Part shown: positions 19,538 to 28,926 of the stretch, piece after piece
How positions within the stretch are numbered: the stretch's first letter is position 1
Layout of the letters: each line of letters begins with the position of its first letter
Assembly: GCA_963743825.1 (NCBI GenBank)
Contig: CAVURC010000020.1
Coordinates: 62,001-126,000 of the forward strand
Length of the DNA: 64,000 bases
Reading direction: 5' to 3'
DNA from: Sva-07 sp963743825
GTDB lineage: Bacteria; Actinomycetota; Acidimicrobiia; Acidimicrobiales; Ilumatobacteraceae
Position numbers and translations under genes: made by a program
Notes under the pieces: model-generated
The model's database searches: none
Seen by the model: only the letters and a program-made list of their open reading frames with translations
Told to the model about the DNA's origin: nothing

Positions 19538-20266
19538 TCAGCGGGCCTTGGCCAGCGTGCCGAGGTAGAGCTCGATGACCTTCGGGTCCGTGAGGAGTTC
19601 CTGGCCGCTCCCGGTGTACGCGTTGCGGCCCTGGTCCAAGACGTACCCGCGATCGCAGATCTGCAGGCAACGGGCGGCGTTCTGCTCGACCATGATGATC
19701 GAGACGCCGGTCGAGTTCACCTGCTTGACCCGCTCGAACACCTGGTCCTGCAGCACCGGCGACAGGCCGGCGCTCGGCTCGTCGAGGAGCAGTACCGACG
19801 GCTCCATCATCAATGCCCGGCCCATGGCCAGCATCTGGCGCTCTCCACCCGACAGCGAGCCCGCCCGCTGGTCGATCCGCTCGCCGAGCCTCGGGAAGAT
19901 GTCGATCACCTGATCGATCATGTCGGCGACCCCGGACTTACGGAGGTAACCGCCCATCTCGAGGTTCTCGCGTATGGTCAGCGAGGGGAAGACGTTGTTG
20001 ATCTGCGGCACGTAGCCGATGCCACGGGCCACCAGGAAGTTGGCCTTCTTGCCGGTGACGTCGTCACCCCGGTACCACACGGTTCCCGATGTGACCTTGA
20101 TCAGACCGAACAGCGCCTTCAACATGGTCGACTTGCCGGCACCGTTCGGTCCGATGATGCCGATCAGTTCGCCGTCGCCCAGCACGAGTTCGGCACCGTT
20201 GAGGATGTTCACGCCCGGCACATAGCCCGCCACGACATTCTCGACATGAATCAAGGGTTCAGACAT
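19538..20266 (-). CDS. livF: branched-chain amino acid-type ABC transporter ATPase (LivF)
   Basis: The 242-residue cytoplasmic ATPase has Walker A IGPNGAGKST, Q-loop GYVPQ, signature SLSGGERQMLAMGRA, Walker B VLLLDEPSAGL and H-loop EQNAARC (Gln/Asn in place of the usual His, normal for LivF). ATG at 20266 is preceded by AGGAG six bases upstream and overlaps the livG stop by 8 bases. It works with LivG on the LivH-LivM membrane pair. Confidence 0.93.
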   Translation of the reverse strand: MSEPLIHVENVVAGYVPGVNILNGAELVLGDGELIGIIGPNGAGKSTMLKALFGLIKVTSGTVWYRGDDVTGKKANFLVARGIGYVPQINNVFPSLTIRENLEMGGYLRKSGVADMIDQVIDIFPRLGERIDQRAGSLSGGERQMLAMGRALMMEPSVLLLDEPSAGLSPVLQDQVFERVKQVNSTGVSIIMVEQNAARCLQICDRGYVLDQGRNAYTGSGQELLTDPKVIELYLGTLAKAR

Positions 20267-21233
20267 GACCATCTCCTGACTCGTCGTGACCGACAACCTC
20301 GCGGATCTCCTCCGTCAGCGCTGCGTGCGACGAACCGAGGTAGGCGTCGACCACGGCGACGTTCTCGCCGATCGAACGAGGAGTGCCTTCGGCGATCACC
20401 ATGCCTTCCGCCATCACCACCACCCAGTCGGAGATGTCCGACACGACGTCCATGTCATGTTCCACGAACATGACCGTGATGCCCTCGGCCCGCAGCCGTT
20501 TGACGTGACCGAGCAAGGATTGCGTGAGTGCAGGGTTGACGCCGGCCATCGGTTCGTCGAGCATGATCAACCGCGGCTTGGCCATCATCGCCCGTGCCAT
20601 CTCGAGCAACTTGCGCTGGCCGCCCGAAAGCGCTCCGGCGTACTCGGCTTTCATGTGGATCATGTTGAACTCGTCGAGGATCTCGAGCGCCTGTTGCTCG
20701 ACGGTGCGCTCCTGGCGTCGCCATCCGCTGAGGATGCCGCTGCGCATCTGTTCGCCCGACTGATTCTGCGCCGCCAACATCATGTTGTCGAGCACGGACA
20801 TCTTGGCGAGCACCTTGGTGAGCTGGAACGTACGAACCATGCCCTTCGCCGCGAGGGTGTGCGATTTCACCCCGCTGGTCGTCTCACCGTCGAAGACGAC
20901 GCTTCCGCGATCGGGCTGGTCGAAGTTGGTGAGGAGGTTGAAGAACGTGGTCTTGCCGGCCCCGTTCGGGCCGATCAGCGCAGTGATTGCACCACGCTGG
21001 ATCTCGACCCGCTCGACGTCGACGGCACGAAGGCCCCCGAACGAGCGCTCCACGTTCGCCGCAATCAGGATCGGGTCGGGCTTCGGCACGCCCGGAATCG
21101 GTTCGACCCCGTCGAACATGCCGATCGCCGGGTTGTCCCATTCCTGTTGCACGCCGGCCGCGGCGCCACCGCCGGACGTCCGCCCGAACTCGATCGTGTC
21201 GTCGGCTGTTGGGTTCACGTCACTTGCGGGCAT
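20259..21233 (-). CDS. livG: branched-chain amino acid-type ABC transporter ATPase (LivG), with N-terminal extension
   Basis: The 324-residue product has Walker A IGPNGAGKTTFFN, the long LivG insert with Q-loop VRTFQLT, signature ALSGGQRKLLEMARA, Walker B LIMLDEPMAGV and H-loop VEHDMD. About 55 residues precede the ABC domain (acidic and Gly-rich, TSGGGAAAGVQQEWDNPAIG), beyond the usual LivG start of about 255 residues. ATG at 21233 overlaps the livM stop by 14 bases. The extension has no recognised motif. Confidence 0.9.
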   Translation of the reverse strand: MPASDVNPTADDTIEFGRTSGGGAAAGVQQEWDNPAIGMFDGVEPIPGVPKPDPILIAANVERSFGGLRAVDVERVEIQRGAITALIGPNGAGKTTFFNLLTNFDQPDRGSVVFDGETTSGVKSHTLAAKGMVRTFQLTKVLAKMSVLDNMMLAAQNQSGEQMRSGILSGWRRQERTVEQQALEILDEFNMIHMKAEYAGALSGGQRKLLEMARAMMAKPRLIMLDEPMAGVNPALTQSLLGHVKRLRAEGITVMFVEHDMDVVSDISDWVVVMAEGMVIAEGTPRSIGENVAVVDAYLGSSHAALTEEIREVVGHDESGDGHV

Positions 21234-22233
21234 CGATCGCAATCTCCCGTTTGTCACCGAAGATTCCCTGAGGTCTGAAGATCATGAGCAACATCAGGGT
21301 CAATCCGACCAGCATGAACCTCACCGGTCCGACCTGGGAGCGGTCCATGATCGAGTCCGGCATGATGCCGTTGTCGATCGTCTGGATCAGCACGTTCTCG
21401 ATGAACGACAAGATGACCCAGAACAGCATGGAACCGACCACCGGACCCCAGATGGTCGCCAGACCTCCCAGGATGGCTGCGGTCAACGCGAAGAACGTCT
21501 GCTGGGTGGCGTAGTTGTCGGGTTGCACCGCGTTCTGCTGCACCGCGTAGAAGATGCCCGCCAGCGTGCCGAAGGTTCCTCCCAGGATCAACGACTGCAT
21601 CTTGAACCGGTACACGTTCTTGCCGAGCGCCGTCGCCGCATCCTCGTCTTCGCGAATCGAGCGCAGCACACGACCCCACGGCGACTTCACGAGCCGCCAG
21701 ACGACGAACACGCAGAGCAGGACCAGCGTCCAGCCAACGATGAGCTCATAGAGATCTGCGCCACTGAACTCGAGGTTGAGCCGGTCGAACAGACGGAAAC
21801 CGTAGGTTGCTTCGTTGTTGAGCGGATTCCAATCCTGGAAGCTGTTGGCGAACCCGTTGATCCCGTTCGAGCCACCGGTGGTGTCGCTCAGGACCGCCGC
21901 GCGAACGGTCAATCTGATGATCTCACCGACGGCGATGGTGACGATCGCGAGGTAGTCCGCCCTGAGTCGCAGCGTCGGCAGTCCCATCAACAGGCCCAGC
22001 ACGATTCCGCCGAGGATGCCCACGATGATCCCGACCCAGAGCGGAGCACCCAACGTGTTCGTGGTGATGCCGACGCCATACGCGCCGACCGCCATGAAGG
22101 CCACCTGGCCGAAGTTCAACAAGCCGGTGTAGCCGAAGTGCAGATTCAGTCCGATCGCGGCGAGCGCGAAGATGATCGCCTGTTGGGAGATACCGGCCCG
22201 AAAGGAGTTGGAGATGATCGAGTTCCAGTCCAC
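21220..22233 (-). CDS. livM: branched-chain amino acid-type ABC transporter permease (LivM)
   Basis: The 337-residue integral membrane protein has about nine to ten hydrophobic segments. It carries the LivM features LNLHFGYTGLLNFGQVAFMA, PTLRLRADYLAIVTIAVGEI and the EAA-like coupling loop VLRSIREDEDAATALGKN, plus MLIFRPQGIFG-type ending (MIFRPQGIFGDKREI). GTG 22233 lies 4 bases after the livH stop. It pairs with LivH to form the channel. Confidence 0.92.
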   Translation of the reverse strand: MDWNSIISNSFRAGISQQAIIFALAAIGLNLHFGYTGLLNFGQVAFMAVGAYGVGITTNTLGAPLWVGIIVGILGGIVLGLLMGLPTLRLRADYLAIVTIAVGEIIRLTVRAAVLSDTTGGSNGINGFANSFQDWNPLNNEATYGFRLFDRLNLEFSGADLYELIVGWTLVLLCVFVVWRLVKSPWGRVLRSIREDEDAATALGKNVYRFKMQSLILGGTFGTLAGIFYAVQQNAVQPDNYATQQTFFALTAAILGGLATIWGPVVGSMLFWVILSFIENVLIQTIDNGIMPDSIMDRSQVGPVRFMLVGLTLMLLMIFRPQGIFGDKREIAIDARK

Positions 22234-22237
22234 GGCG

Positions 22238-23600
22238 CTATCCGATCCTCTCGGATCGCCCGAAGATGCCCTCTGGTCGGAACAGCAGGATCACGATCAA
22301 GGCGAGCAGGGCCCCGACGTTCTTCAACTCGGGTGCGACCCACAGTGTGACCATGAACGTGAACACTCCGATCAGCAGCGCCCCGACCATGGCGCCGTAG
22401 TCCGTGCCAAGTCCTCCCAGCGTCACCGCGGCGAGCACCAGCAGGAGCAACTGGGTCCCCATCAGCCAGCTGATCTGGCTGTTGAGGCCGAAGAAGACGG
22501 CGCCCGCGGTGACGAGTGCTCCGCCCACGAGCCACACGGTGGTGATGACACGATCCACATCGATGCCGGTCGAGGCGGCCAGGTCGTTGCTGTCGGCGAC
22601 GGCTCGCATGGCTTTGCCCATCTTGGTGGTCCGCAACGCCACCGCCGTGCCGATGAGCAGGAACAACCCGATCACGATGATCAGGAGTTCCTTGGGCAGT
22701 ACGTCGATCGGACCGATGGAGAAGAGGGCGTCGGTCTGCACGGCGTACTGCTCGTACGGACGAGAGCGCTCGCCGAACAGGAACAGGAAGAAGAACCGCA
22801 GGAACAGACGCAAGCCCGATCGAGATGATCATCATCGCCGTGAGCCCGGTGCCGCGCTTGCGCAACGGACGCCAGAGCCCCCGGTCGATTGCGGCGGATC
22901 CGATCCCTCCGAAGACGAAGGCGAGCAGGGCCGCGAAGATGAGGTCGATACCGAGAATCGAGTTGAAGAAGTACGCGACGAGCGCACCGAACACGATCTG
23001 TTCGGACAGCGCGAAGTTCACCAGACCGGTCGTTCCGAAGATCAGCGACAGTCCGATGGCGCACAGCCCGATGATCAGGCCGAAGATGATCCCCTCGTAG
23101 AACAGACGGGCGCCACGGGTCAGGAGTCCGTCACTCTCCTTGTCGCGGGCGGCCCCGGCGGCGTCACCCTCGGCGAGATTGAACAGCACCCGAGACGCTT
23201 CTCCGGCCCGTGCCTCGACCGGGAGTTGCTGCTTGTCAGCCCGGACGAGCTCGACGCCGGGTGGGAGCGAATCGACGTTCAACTCCACGACGTACTGGCC
23301 AGGTCCGGGAAGACCGACCGACACGAACCCGGTCGCATCGGACGTGCCACGTCCGACCTCGTCACCGATGGATTCGATCGTCCGATCGACGATCACGGCT
23401 TCGTAGACGATGATCTCGGCGTCGGGAACCGGATCCTTCTCACCCCCGTCGTCGGGCTTGGCGAGGAGGGTGGTCTCGACGGACTCACCTGCTTGGGCGC
23501 CGGCAGACGCCGCGGGCACGAGCGAGATCAACGAGATCATCGCCAACAGAACCCCCAACACCGTCAGTGCGATTCGCCGTTCGGCGATACCTCTGAGCAT
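22238..23600 (-). CDS. livH: LivH-type permease with secreted Ig-like N-terminal domain, apparent frameshift
   Basis: The locus encodes a signal peptide (hydrophobic VLGVLLAMISLISLVPAASA, residues 14-33) and an extracytoplasmic beta-rich domain of about 110 residues (PVPDAEIIVYEA, SDATGFVSVGLPGPGQYVVE) like Cna-B/carboxypeptidase-regulatory folds. The LivH permease follows (FGLIIGLCAIGLSLIFGTTG, VNFALSEQ). Near 22812, one extra base in an AA pair breaks the frame; removing it gives SIGLRLFLRFFF. The second half has MRAVADSNDLAASTGI (coupling loop) and RPEGIFGRSERIG. The extension is unusual for LivH, normally about 290 residues. Confidence 0.85.
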
Positions 23601-23612
23601 AAGCGGGCGAGC

Positions 23613-24595
23613 TTAGGGGATCTTCGCCACCGGCAACGACTCTCCAAACCGAGGATCCGTTTCCGGAAGATGAACTTCCGTGCACTCCCCGGGCACCGGT
23701 TCGAGCCCGGCCAGGAGCAACCAGACCGTCGCCACCCAGAGCGCGGTCGCTCCTGCGACGTGGACTCCGGCGAGAACGGCCGGGACGTCGCTGAAGTACT
23801 GGACGTAGCCGACGCCGCCCTGGAGCACCGCGATGAACATCCACGTCGAGAGCTTCCCGCCGAAGCGTGCCGCCAGATCGGGCGTGCGTCGCAGTACGAC
23901 GACGAGTACCAGGAAGATCGCCAGGGCGATCCACACCGTGATGCTGTGCAGTTCGGCGACGGTGGAGATGTCGAATCCGTAGCGGCGGGCCGTCTCGTCG
24001 CCGGCGTGAGGACCGGCTCCCGTGACGACGGTGCCGGTGACCAGCGCCGCCGCCACGAGGACGGCGAGCGCCACGAACAACCCGGTGCACGAGCGGTGTC
24101 ACGCCGATGTCCTGCTCGACGCCACACCGGTTCGGGACCCGAGCGGTGCACGGCGACGAGACCGAAACCGATCGACAGCATCGCCAGGATGAAGTGCGAC
24201 TGCACCAGCGAGGGGTGCAGGTCGCCGCGTACTGCGAGACCTCCGAGCACCCCGTTGCCGAGAATGGTCAGCAGCACACCCAGCGACGGACCCACGAGTC
24301 CGCGTCGACGCGGCCAGACCCTGAACGCACCGATCGCCAACAGCAGCGTCGGAATCCCGATGACGCCGCTGAGCAGCCGGTTCACCTGCTCGATCGCTGC
24401 GTGCCCGGTCGACACGTCGATGAACCGTTCGCTGTTGCAGTTCGGCCAGTCGTCGCAGCCGAGCCCGCTCCCGGTGAGCCGAACGATGGCGCCGGCCACG
24501 GTGAGCAGACACACACCCGCAACCGTGACGATCGCAATCTGGCGAAACCGTCGCAGCGACATCGAGAGACGCGGACGCGTGGCTTCACTCTCCAT
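23613..24595 (-). CDS. ctaA: heme A synthase (CtaA/Cox15), apparent frameshift
   Basis: Oxidises the heme O methyl group to give heme A for cytochrome aa3 oxidase. The first half shows RLTGSGLGCDDWPNC, HAAIEQVNRLLSG and HPSLVQSHFILAM. Near 24088 one base seems missing. The second half resumes with VTGTVVTGAGPHAGD and VAELHSITVWIA, mirroring the first four-helix bundle. About eight membrane helices in total. Length is 3n+2. ATG 24595 is chosen at the short cytoplasmic N-terminus. Divergent from the next gene over 33 bases. Confidence 0.88.
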
Positions 24596-24615
24596 ACCCG
24601 ACTGCAGGATACGAC

Positions 24616-24621
24616 TAGCGT
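24616..24621 (+). promoter_or_regulatory. -10 box of a leaderless promoter
   Basis: TAGCGT lies 7 bases before the GTG at 24629, in the 33-base divergent gap with ctaA. Confidence 0.5.
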
Positions 24622-24628
24622 CGCTCGG

Positions 24629-25778
24629 GTGCTGAGCTCGTTCGACGACTTTCCGATCCATCAGACGTCACACCCGATCGCCCAGACGGGGTCGACCGAC
24701 ATCAACCACTACGACCGATACTTCTTCAACGGCTACACGAAGGACACCCGTCTCTTCTTCGCGCTGGCGATGGGCCTCTACCCGAACCGCCACGTCGCCG
24801 ACGCGTCGTTCAGCGTCGTCGTCGACGGTGGCACGGTCGATGCCCGCCAGATCAGTGTGCACGCATCGCGTCGCGCTCCAGCGGACCGTGCCGACGCGAA
24901 CGAGGTCGGACCCATTCGCGTCGAGGTGCTCGAACCGCTGAACGCATTGCGCGTCGTCGTGGAAGCCCCCGAGCACGGGCTGCGCGCCGACCTCACGTTC
25001 GTGCGACGCTCGGCACCGATCGAGGAGGCCCATTTCCACCAGCAGATCGGCCTCCGCGTGGTGTTCGACTACACCCGTCTCACCCAGTTCGGGGGATGGG
25101 AGGGCTGGATCGAGGTCGACGGCGAACTCACCGATCTGGCTCCGGGCGAGACGCTCGGTTGCCGCGATCGCTCGTGGGGGGTCCGTCCGGTCGGCGAGCG
25201 CGGTTCGACGGGAGCGCCCGTCGCCGACCCGCAGTTCTTCTGGCTGTGGGCACCGATCAACTTCGACACGTTCTCGACCCACTTCGACGTCAACGAGTAC
25301 TTCGACGGCCGGCGCTGGCACGAGAGCGGATTCGTCGCGCCGGTCGCCGGCGCGCGGCACTTCACCCGACGAGGCTCCTGCGGCCGAAGCGATGCGCTCG
25401 GTCGACTACACGATCGACTGGAGACCGGGCACTCGCACTGCTGCGGCGTTCGAACTGGTGATGACGCCGTGGGAGGGCGAGGCCTCGACGATCAGCCTGG
25501 AACCGCTGTTCGAGTTCCACATGTCGGGGCTCGGGTATCTGTCGCCCGAGTGGTCACACGGCGTCTGGAAGGGCGAGCTGGCAGTCGGCGGCGAACGCTG
25601 GGATCTTCCGGTTGACGACGTGCTGGCACCCCACCACGTGCACGTCCAGTCGATCGTTCGAGCGACGACGTCGGGGGCGCTCGGCGAGCACCAGGGAATC
25701 GGCATCCTCGAGCAACTGGCGATCGGACGCCACACGCCGACCGGTCTCGAAGGGATCTTCGACGGCTTCCCCGGGTGA
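24629..25778 (+). CDS. lipocalin-like actinobacterial protein (DUF7064/7065-like), apparent frameshift
   Basis: The product begins FDDFPIHQTSHPIAQ and continues with DINHYDRYFFNGYT, VGPIRVEVLEPLNALRV and the hallmark CRDRSWGVRPVGERG followed by FFWLWAPINF. I associate this pattern with a widespread actinobacterial family often found near lipid or steroid genes and built like two lipocalin-type domains; the DUF number is from memory. The frame breaks near 25385 and resumes with RSVDYTIDWRPGT to the stop. Length is 3n+1. GTG 24629 is set by the TAGCGT box. Function unknown. Confidence 0.65.
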
Positions 25779-25804
25779 GTCAGGGCGGTGAGTCGGCCGG
25801 CTGA

Positions 25805-26607
25805 TCAGGTGTGACGGATCGTCATGCCGCCGTCGACGGCGATCGTGGCGCCGTTGACGAAACTCGAGCTCGGCAGGCACAGGTTGAGCGTCATGTGGGC
25901 GACCTCCTCAGGATCGCCGTAGCGCCGCAGCGGCACCCGCCGGCGGGCGTAGGTGTCCTTGGCCTCGGTGGGGATCGCTGCGGTCATCGCCGTGTCGATC
26001 GGGCCCGGGACAGATGCAGTTGACGGTCACGCCGTGGCGGCCGAGTTCGACGGCAAGGGCACGCGTCAACCCGGTGACGCCGGCCTTCGAGGCCGCGTAG
26101 GCGGCGAGGCCCGCCGTGGCGACGATCGACTCGGTCGACGCGATGTTGACGATGCGTCCCGATCCCGACTCGATGAGGTGCGGCAACGCGAGTCGGATGA
26201 GTCGGGCATGCGCGGTCAGATTGATGTCGAGCGTGCGGGCCCAGTTGTCGTCGAACTCGGCCTCGTCCTGGAACATCGAGTTGACCAGGGAGACCCCGGC
26301 ATTGTTCACCACGATGTCGATCCGGCCGGCCCAGGCAACGGTCTGGTCCACCAGGTTGCGGAGCTGGGCGTGGTCGGCGACGTCGCAGGTCACCCCGAGC
26401 GCCGCGTCGTCACCGTGCACCGCTCGAATGCTGTCGACCACTGCACCGACGGCATCGAGCGGCAAGGTCGGCCACCACCACGCGTGCGCCTTCGTCGGCG
26501 AAGAGTTGCGCCGTCGCACGACCCATGCCGCTGGCCGCGCCGGTGACGATGGCCACCCTGCCCTCGATCGAGCGCGACAGCCGCGTCAGGCGGCGGCCAC
26601 CCGACAC
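25805..26607 (-). CDS. short-chain dehydrogenase/reductase, two apparent frameshifts
   Basis: A classical SDR. The N-terminal frame has AIVTGAASGMGRATAQ (cofactor loop) and VVVADL. After a break near 26460 the middle has CDVADHAQL, IVVNNAGVSL, and the active site IVNIAS with YAASKAG (Tyr and Lys). After a second break near 26010 the C-terminus has TAAIPTEAKD and ASSFVNGATIAVDGGM. The Asp after VVVA suggests NAD(H) preference. GTG 26607 directly follows the upstream stop. Substrate unknown. Confidence 0.82.
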
Positions 26608-27051
26608 TCACGTCGCCGACCAACGCTTCATTCCGCCCATTCCGTACTGGTGCAGGACCAGCGCGCGATCCGGCGTGATGGCCAGGAACGCGGTACCGGG
26701 CGAGTCGTCGGGCCCGCCGGGCGCGAACGCATCGAGGTCGTAGTCGAACACCCCGGTCCACAATCGACGCTTGGTGTCGAGGTCGGCGAAGACCTCCGCC
26801 GTCCCCCAGATCTCGACACCGTCGCCCACGGCGTCGACCTGCCAGTGCATGGCGACATCAGCGTGGGCCGCCACGTTGCGAGCCTTCACCGAATCCGTAC
26901 CGATCATCACCCAGCAGATGTCACCCTCCCAGCAGGGATGCACCGGCACCACGTCGGGCTTGCCGTCTGCGCCGACCGAGGCGAGGTGGGCCCATGGGCT
27001 CAGACCTGCGGCGAAGGCCTTGACGTCGTCGAGTTCGATTGGTTCGCTCAT
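26608..27051 (-). CDS. pyridoxamine 5'-phosphate oxidase-fold protein
   Basis: The 147-residue product fits the split-barrel flavin-binding fold: WAHLASVGADGKPDVVPVHP near residues 20-39, then ICWVMIGTDSVKARNVAAH, VAMHWQVD and a C-terminal GMGGMKRW. Such small proteins bind FMN or F420 and reduce quinone-like or biliverdin-like substrates in Actinobacteria. Which cofactor this one uses cannot be settled by eye. It is adjacent to the SDR, with no intervening bases. Confidence 0.75.
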   Translation of the reverse strand: MSEPIELDDVKAFAAGLSPWAHLASVGADGKPDVVPVHPCWEGDICWVMIGTDSVKARNVAAHADVAMHWQVDAVGDGVEIWGTAEVFADLDTKRRLWTGVFDYDLDAFAPGGPDDSPGTAFLAITPDRALVLHQYGMGGMKRWSAT

Positions 27052-27072
27052 GGCCGAACAGTAGTCACTTGC

Positions 27073-28158
27073 TCAGCGCCGGACTTCGTAGAAGGCGTTG
27101 ACCGAGTGGTCGACGTCGAGCGTGCGGAACCGGGCGAACCCGGCGGCGAGCGCCATCTCCCTCGCTCGTGACTCGGGAAGGCCGAGCGTGCCGAGGCCGG
27201 CGCCATCGGGGGCCGACAGCGCCGACGACATGCACGACAGCACACTGATGCCGTACATCAATGGCGCCATCGGATTCTTCTGGACGTTCTCGGCGAACGT
27301 GTCGCGCCCCTTGATGTCGACGAGCAGCCACGTGCCCTGCGGCGCCAACGCCGCGCCGATGGCATCGATCATCTGCTGCGGGTGGGTCATGTCGTGGATG
27401 CAGTCGAACGTCGTCACGAAGTCGACCGACTGGTCGTCGGGCAACGGCTCGACGCGGGGATCGACGAACCGCACATTGGCGGCGTTGTCCTCACGTCGGC
27501 GATGTTCTGCTCGTTCGAGCGCATGCTGCGAGATGTCGTAGCCCACGAAGGTGCTCTGCGGGAACGCTTCGGCCATCAGCAACACCGCTCCCCCGGCGCC
27601 GCACCCGATGTCGGCAACGGTGATTCCCGCCTCCAGCCGCTCCACGATGCCGTCGAGCGCCGGGAGCACCGTCGGAATCAGATGGTGACGATTCCACGGC
27701 TCGAAGCTCCGTTCGATCCCGACGGCGCCCTCGGCTCCGTGGCTGTCGTAGTCGTGACCCAGCCCGGTCCGGAAGCTCTCCGGCATCACCTCGAGTGCCG
27801 CCATCGTCTGGGGGAACCGATGGAACATGCCCATCCCGAATGCGGGATGGTCGGGAGTGGCGAGCACTGCGATGGCCTCCGGTGTGAGCCAGAAGCGCTC
27901 GGGCGTGGCGTCCGCGTCGACGGCGATCAGCTTCGCGGCAGCCTGGTTGTAGGCCCATTCACGGACCCACCGCTCGTCGAGCCCGGTGTGGTCGGCCAGC
28001 TCCGTCGTCGTGAGCGGCCCATCGGCAGCTGCCAGGGCCGCGTACAAGCCGAGCCGGTCGCCGAGATGGATCATGCCGGCAGTGACCGCGCCGCTGAGCT
28101 GCGTGAAGACGGAGAACGAGTAGTACTTGAGCAGGTCGGGATCGGGCGCTTCGGGCAT
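27073..28158 (-). CDS. SAM-dependent methyltransferase with N-terminal winged helix
   Basis: The 361-residue product has an N-terminal dimerisation/winged-helix region (LGDRLGLYAALAAADGPLTT, LADHTGLDERWVREW, residues 30-75). A Rossmann methyltransferase domain follows: SAM motif I VADIGCGAGGAVLLMAEAFP (about residues 180-199), motif II FVGYDIS and the later VTTFDCIHDMTHP. It resembles the Rv2258c-type family of Mycobacterium. The methyl acceptor is not known. The gene is intact and stands 21 bases upstream of the PNPOx-fold gene. Confidence 0.83.
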   Translation of the reverse strand: MPEAPDPDLLKYYSFSVFTQLSGAVTAGMIHLGDRLGLYAALAAADGPLTTTELADHTGLDERWVREWAYNQAAAKLIAVDADATPERFWLTPEAIAVLATPDHPAFGMGMFHRFPQTMAALEVMPESFRTGLGHDYDSHGAEGAVGIERSFEPWNRHHLIPTVLPALDGIVERLEAGITVADIGCGAGGAVLLMAEAFPQSTFVGYDISQHALERAEHRRREDNAANVRFVDPRVEPLPDDQSVDFVTTFDCIHDMTHPQQMIDAIGAALAPQGTWLLVDIKGRDTFAENVQKNPMAPLMYGISVLSCMSSALSAPDGAGLGTLGLPESRAREMALAAGFARFRTLDVDHSVNAFYEVRR

Positions 28159-28192
28159 GGCACGACGGTAGATCGTCGGCTCCGGTCACCCG

Positions 28193-28870
28193 TCAGCGGG
28201 TGCGTTGCTGCCGGCCCAGGTGCTCGACGTCGCTGAGCTTCGACAGACAGAACGTGAATCCGTCGTCGAGCTCCATCGCCTCGAGCCGGCTGATCGACGT
28301 GTGCCCCAGAACGAATCGGTCCCACTCCCACGGCACCGGATCGAGTCCGAGGAGATGCCCGACGGTGACCGAGTTGGTACCGGCGTGGGCGACGAGTGCG
28401 ATCCGAGCACCCGGCTCGCGAATCTGCCAGACCGGCAGGTCCATCTCGGAGCGTACGACGCCACGATCGGCGAGGAATCCGGTGACGCCCGTTCGGATTC
28501 GTGCGACGAAATCGCGCATCGACTCGCCGCCGTGCAGGCCGTGCCAGCGGTCCTCGGCCTTGCGTCCCCTGAGTTCGGCGTACGCCTCGGCGGCCTTCTC
28601 GGCGGGAGTGCCGTGCCAGACAGGGTCGCGGATCTCCTCGAGCCAGGGGTCGACGACCTCGTGTCGACCCAGGGCCTCCAGGAGCGGCTGCGCCGTCTGT
28701 CGCGCCCTGACCAGCGGCGACACGAGGATCTCGTCGAACTGTTCGTCACGCAACGCACCGGCGAGCAACTCCGCCTGTCGACGACCGAGATCGGTGAGCG
28801 GAGGATCGACCACGGTGAGGCCATCGCGCACCCATTCCGGCTCGCCATGTCGGATCAACACGATCTCCAT
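28193..28870 (-). CDS. histidine phosphatase superfamily protein
   Basis: The 225-residue product begins EIVLIRHGEPEW (catalytic His about residue 8), with VSPLVRARQTAQP, the acid segment in GGESMRDF and LVAHAGTNSVTVGHLLG with the second catalytic His. Substrate unknown. It is a second, unrelated-context member of the family also found at 7457. ATG 28870 is the natural start. Thirty-four bases separate it from the methyltransferase gene. Confidence 0.83.
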   Translation of the reverse strand: MEIVLIRHGEPEWVRDGLTVVDPPLTDLGRRQAELLAGALRDEQFDEILVSPLVRARQTAQPLLEALGRHEVVDPWLEEIRDPVWHGTPAEKAAEAYAELRGRKAEDRWHGLHGGESMRDFVARIRTGVTGFLADRGVVRSEMDLPVWQIREPGARIALVAHAGTNSVTVGHLLGLDPVPWEWDRFVLGHTSISRLEAMELDDGFTFCLSKLSDVEHLGRQQRTR

Positions 28871-28912
28871 GGCTGCGACTGTACGTGGAGCGCGCGAGGC
28901 CGAAGCAGTCGA

Positions 28913-28918
28913 TAGCTT
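28913..28918 (+). promoter_or_regulatory. -10 box of a leaderless promoter
   Basis: TAGCTT lies 8 bases upstream of the GTG at 28927, in the gap divergent from the phosphatase gene. Confidence 0.45.
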
Positions 28919-28926
28919 GCGGCGCA

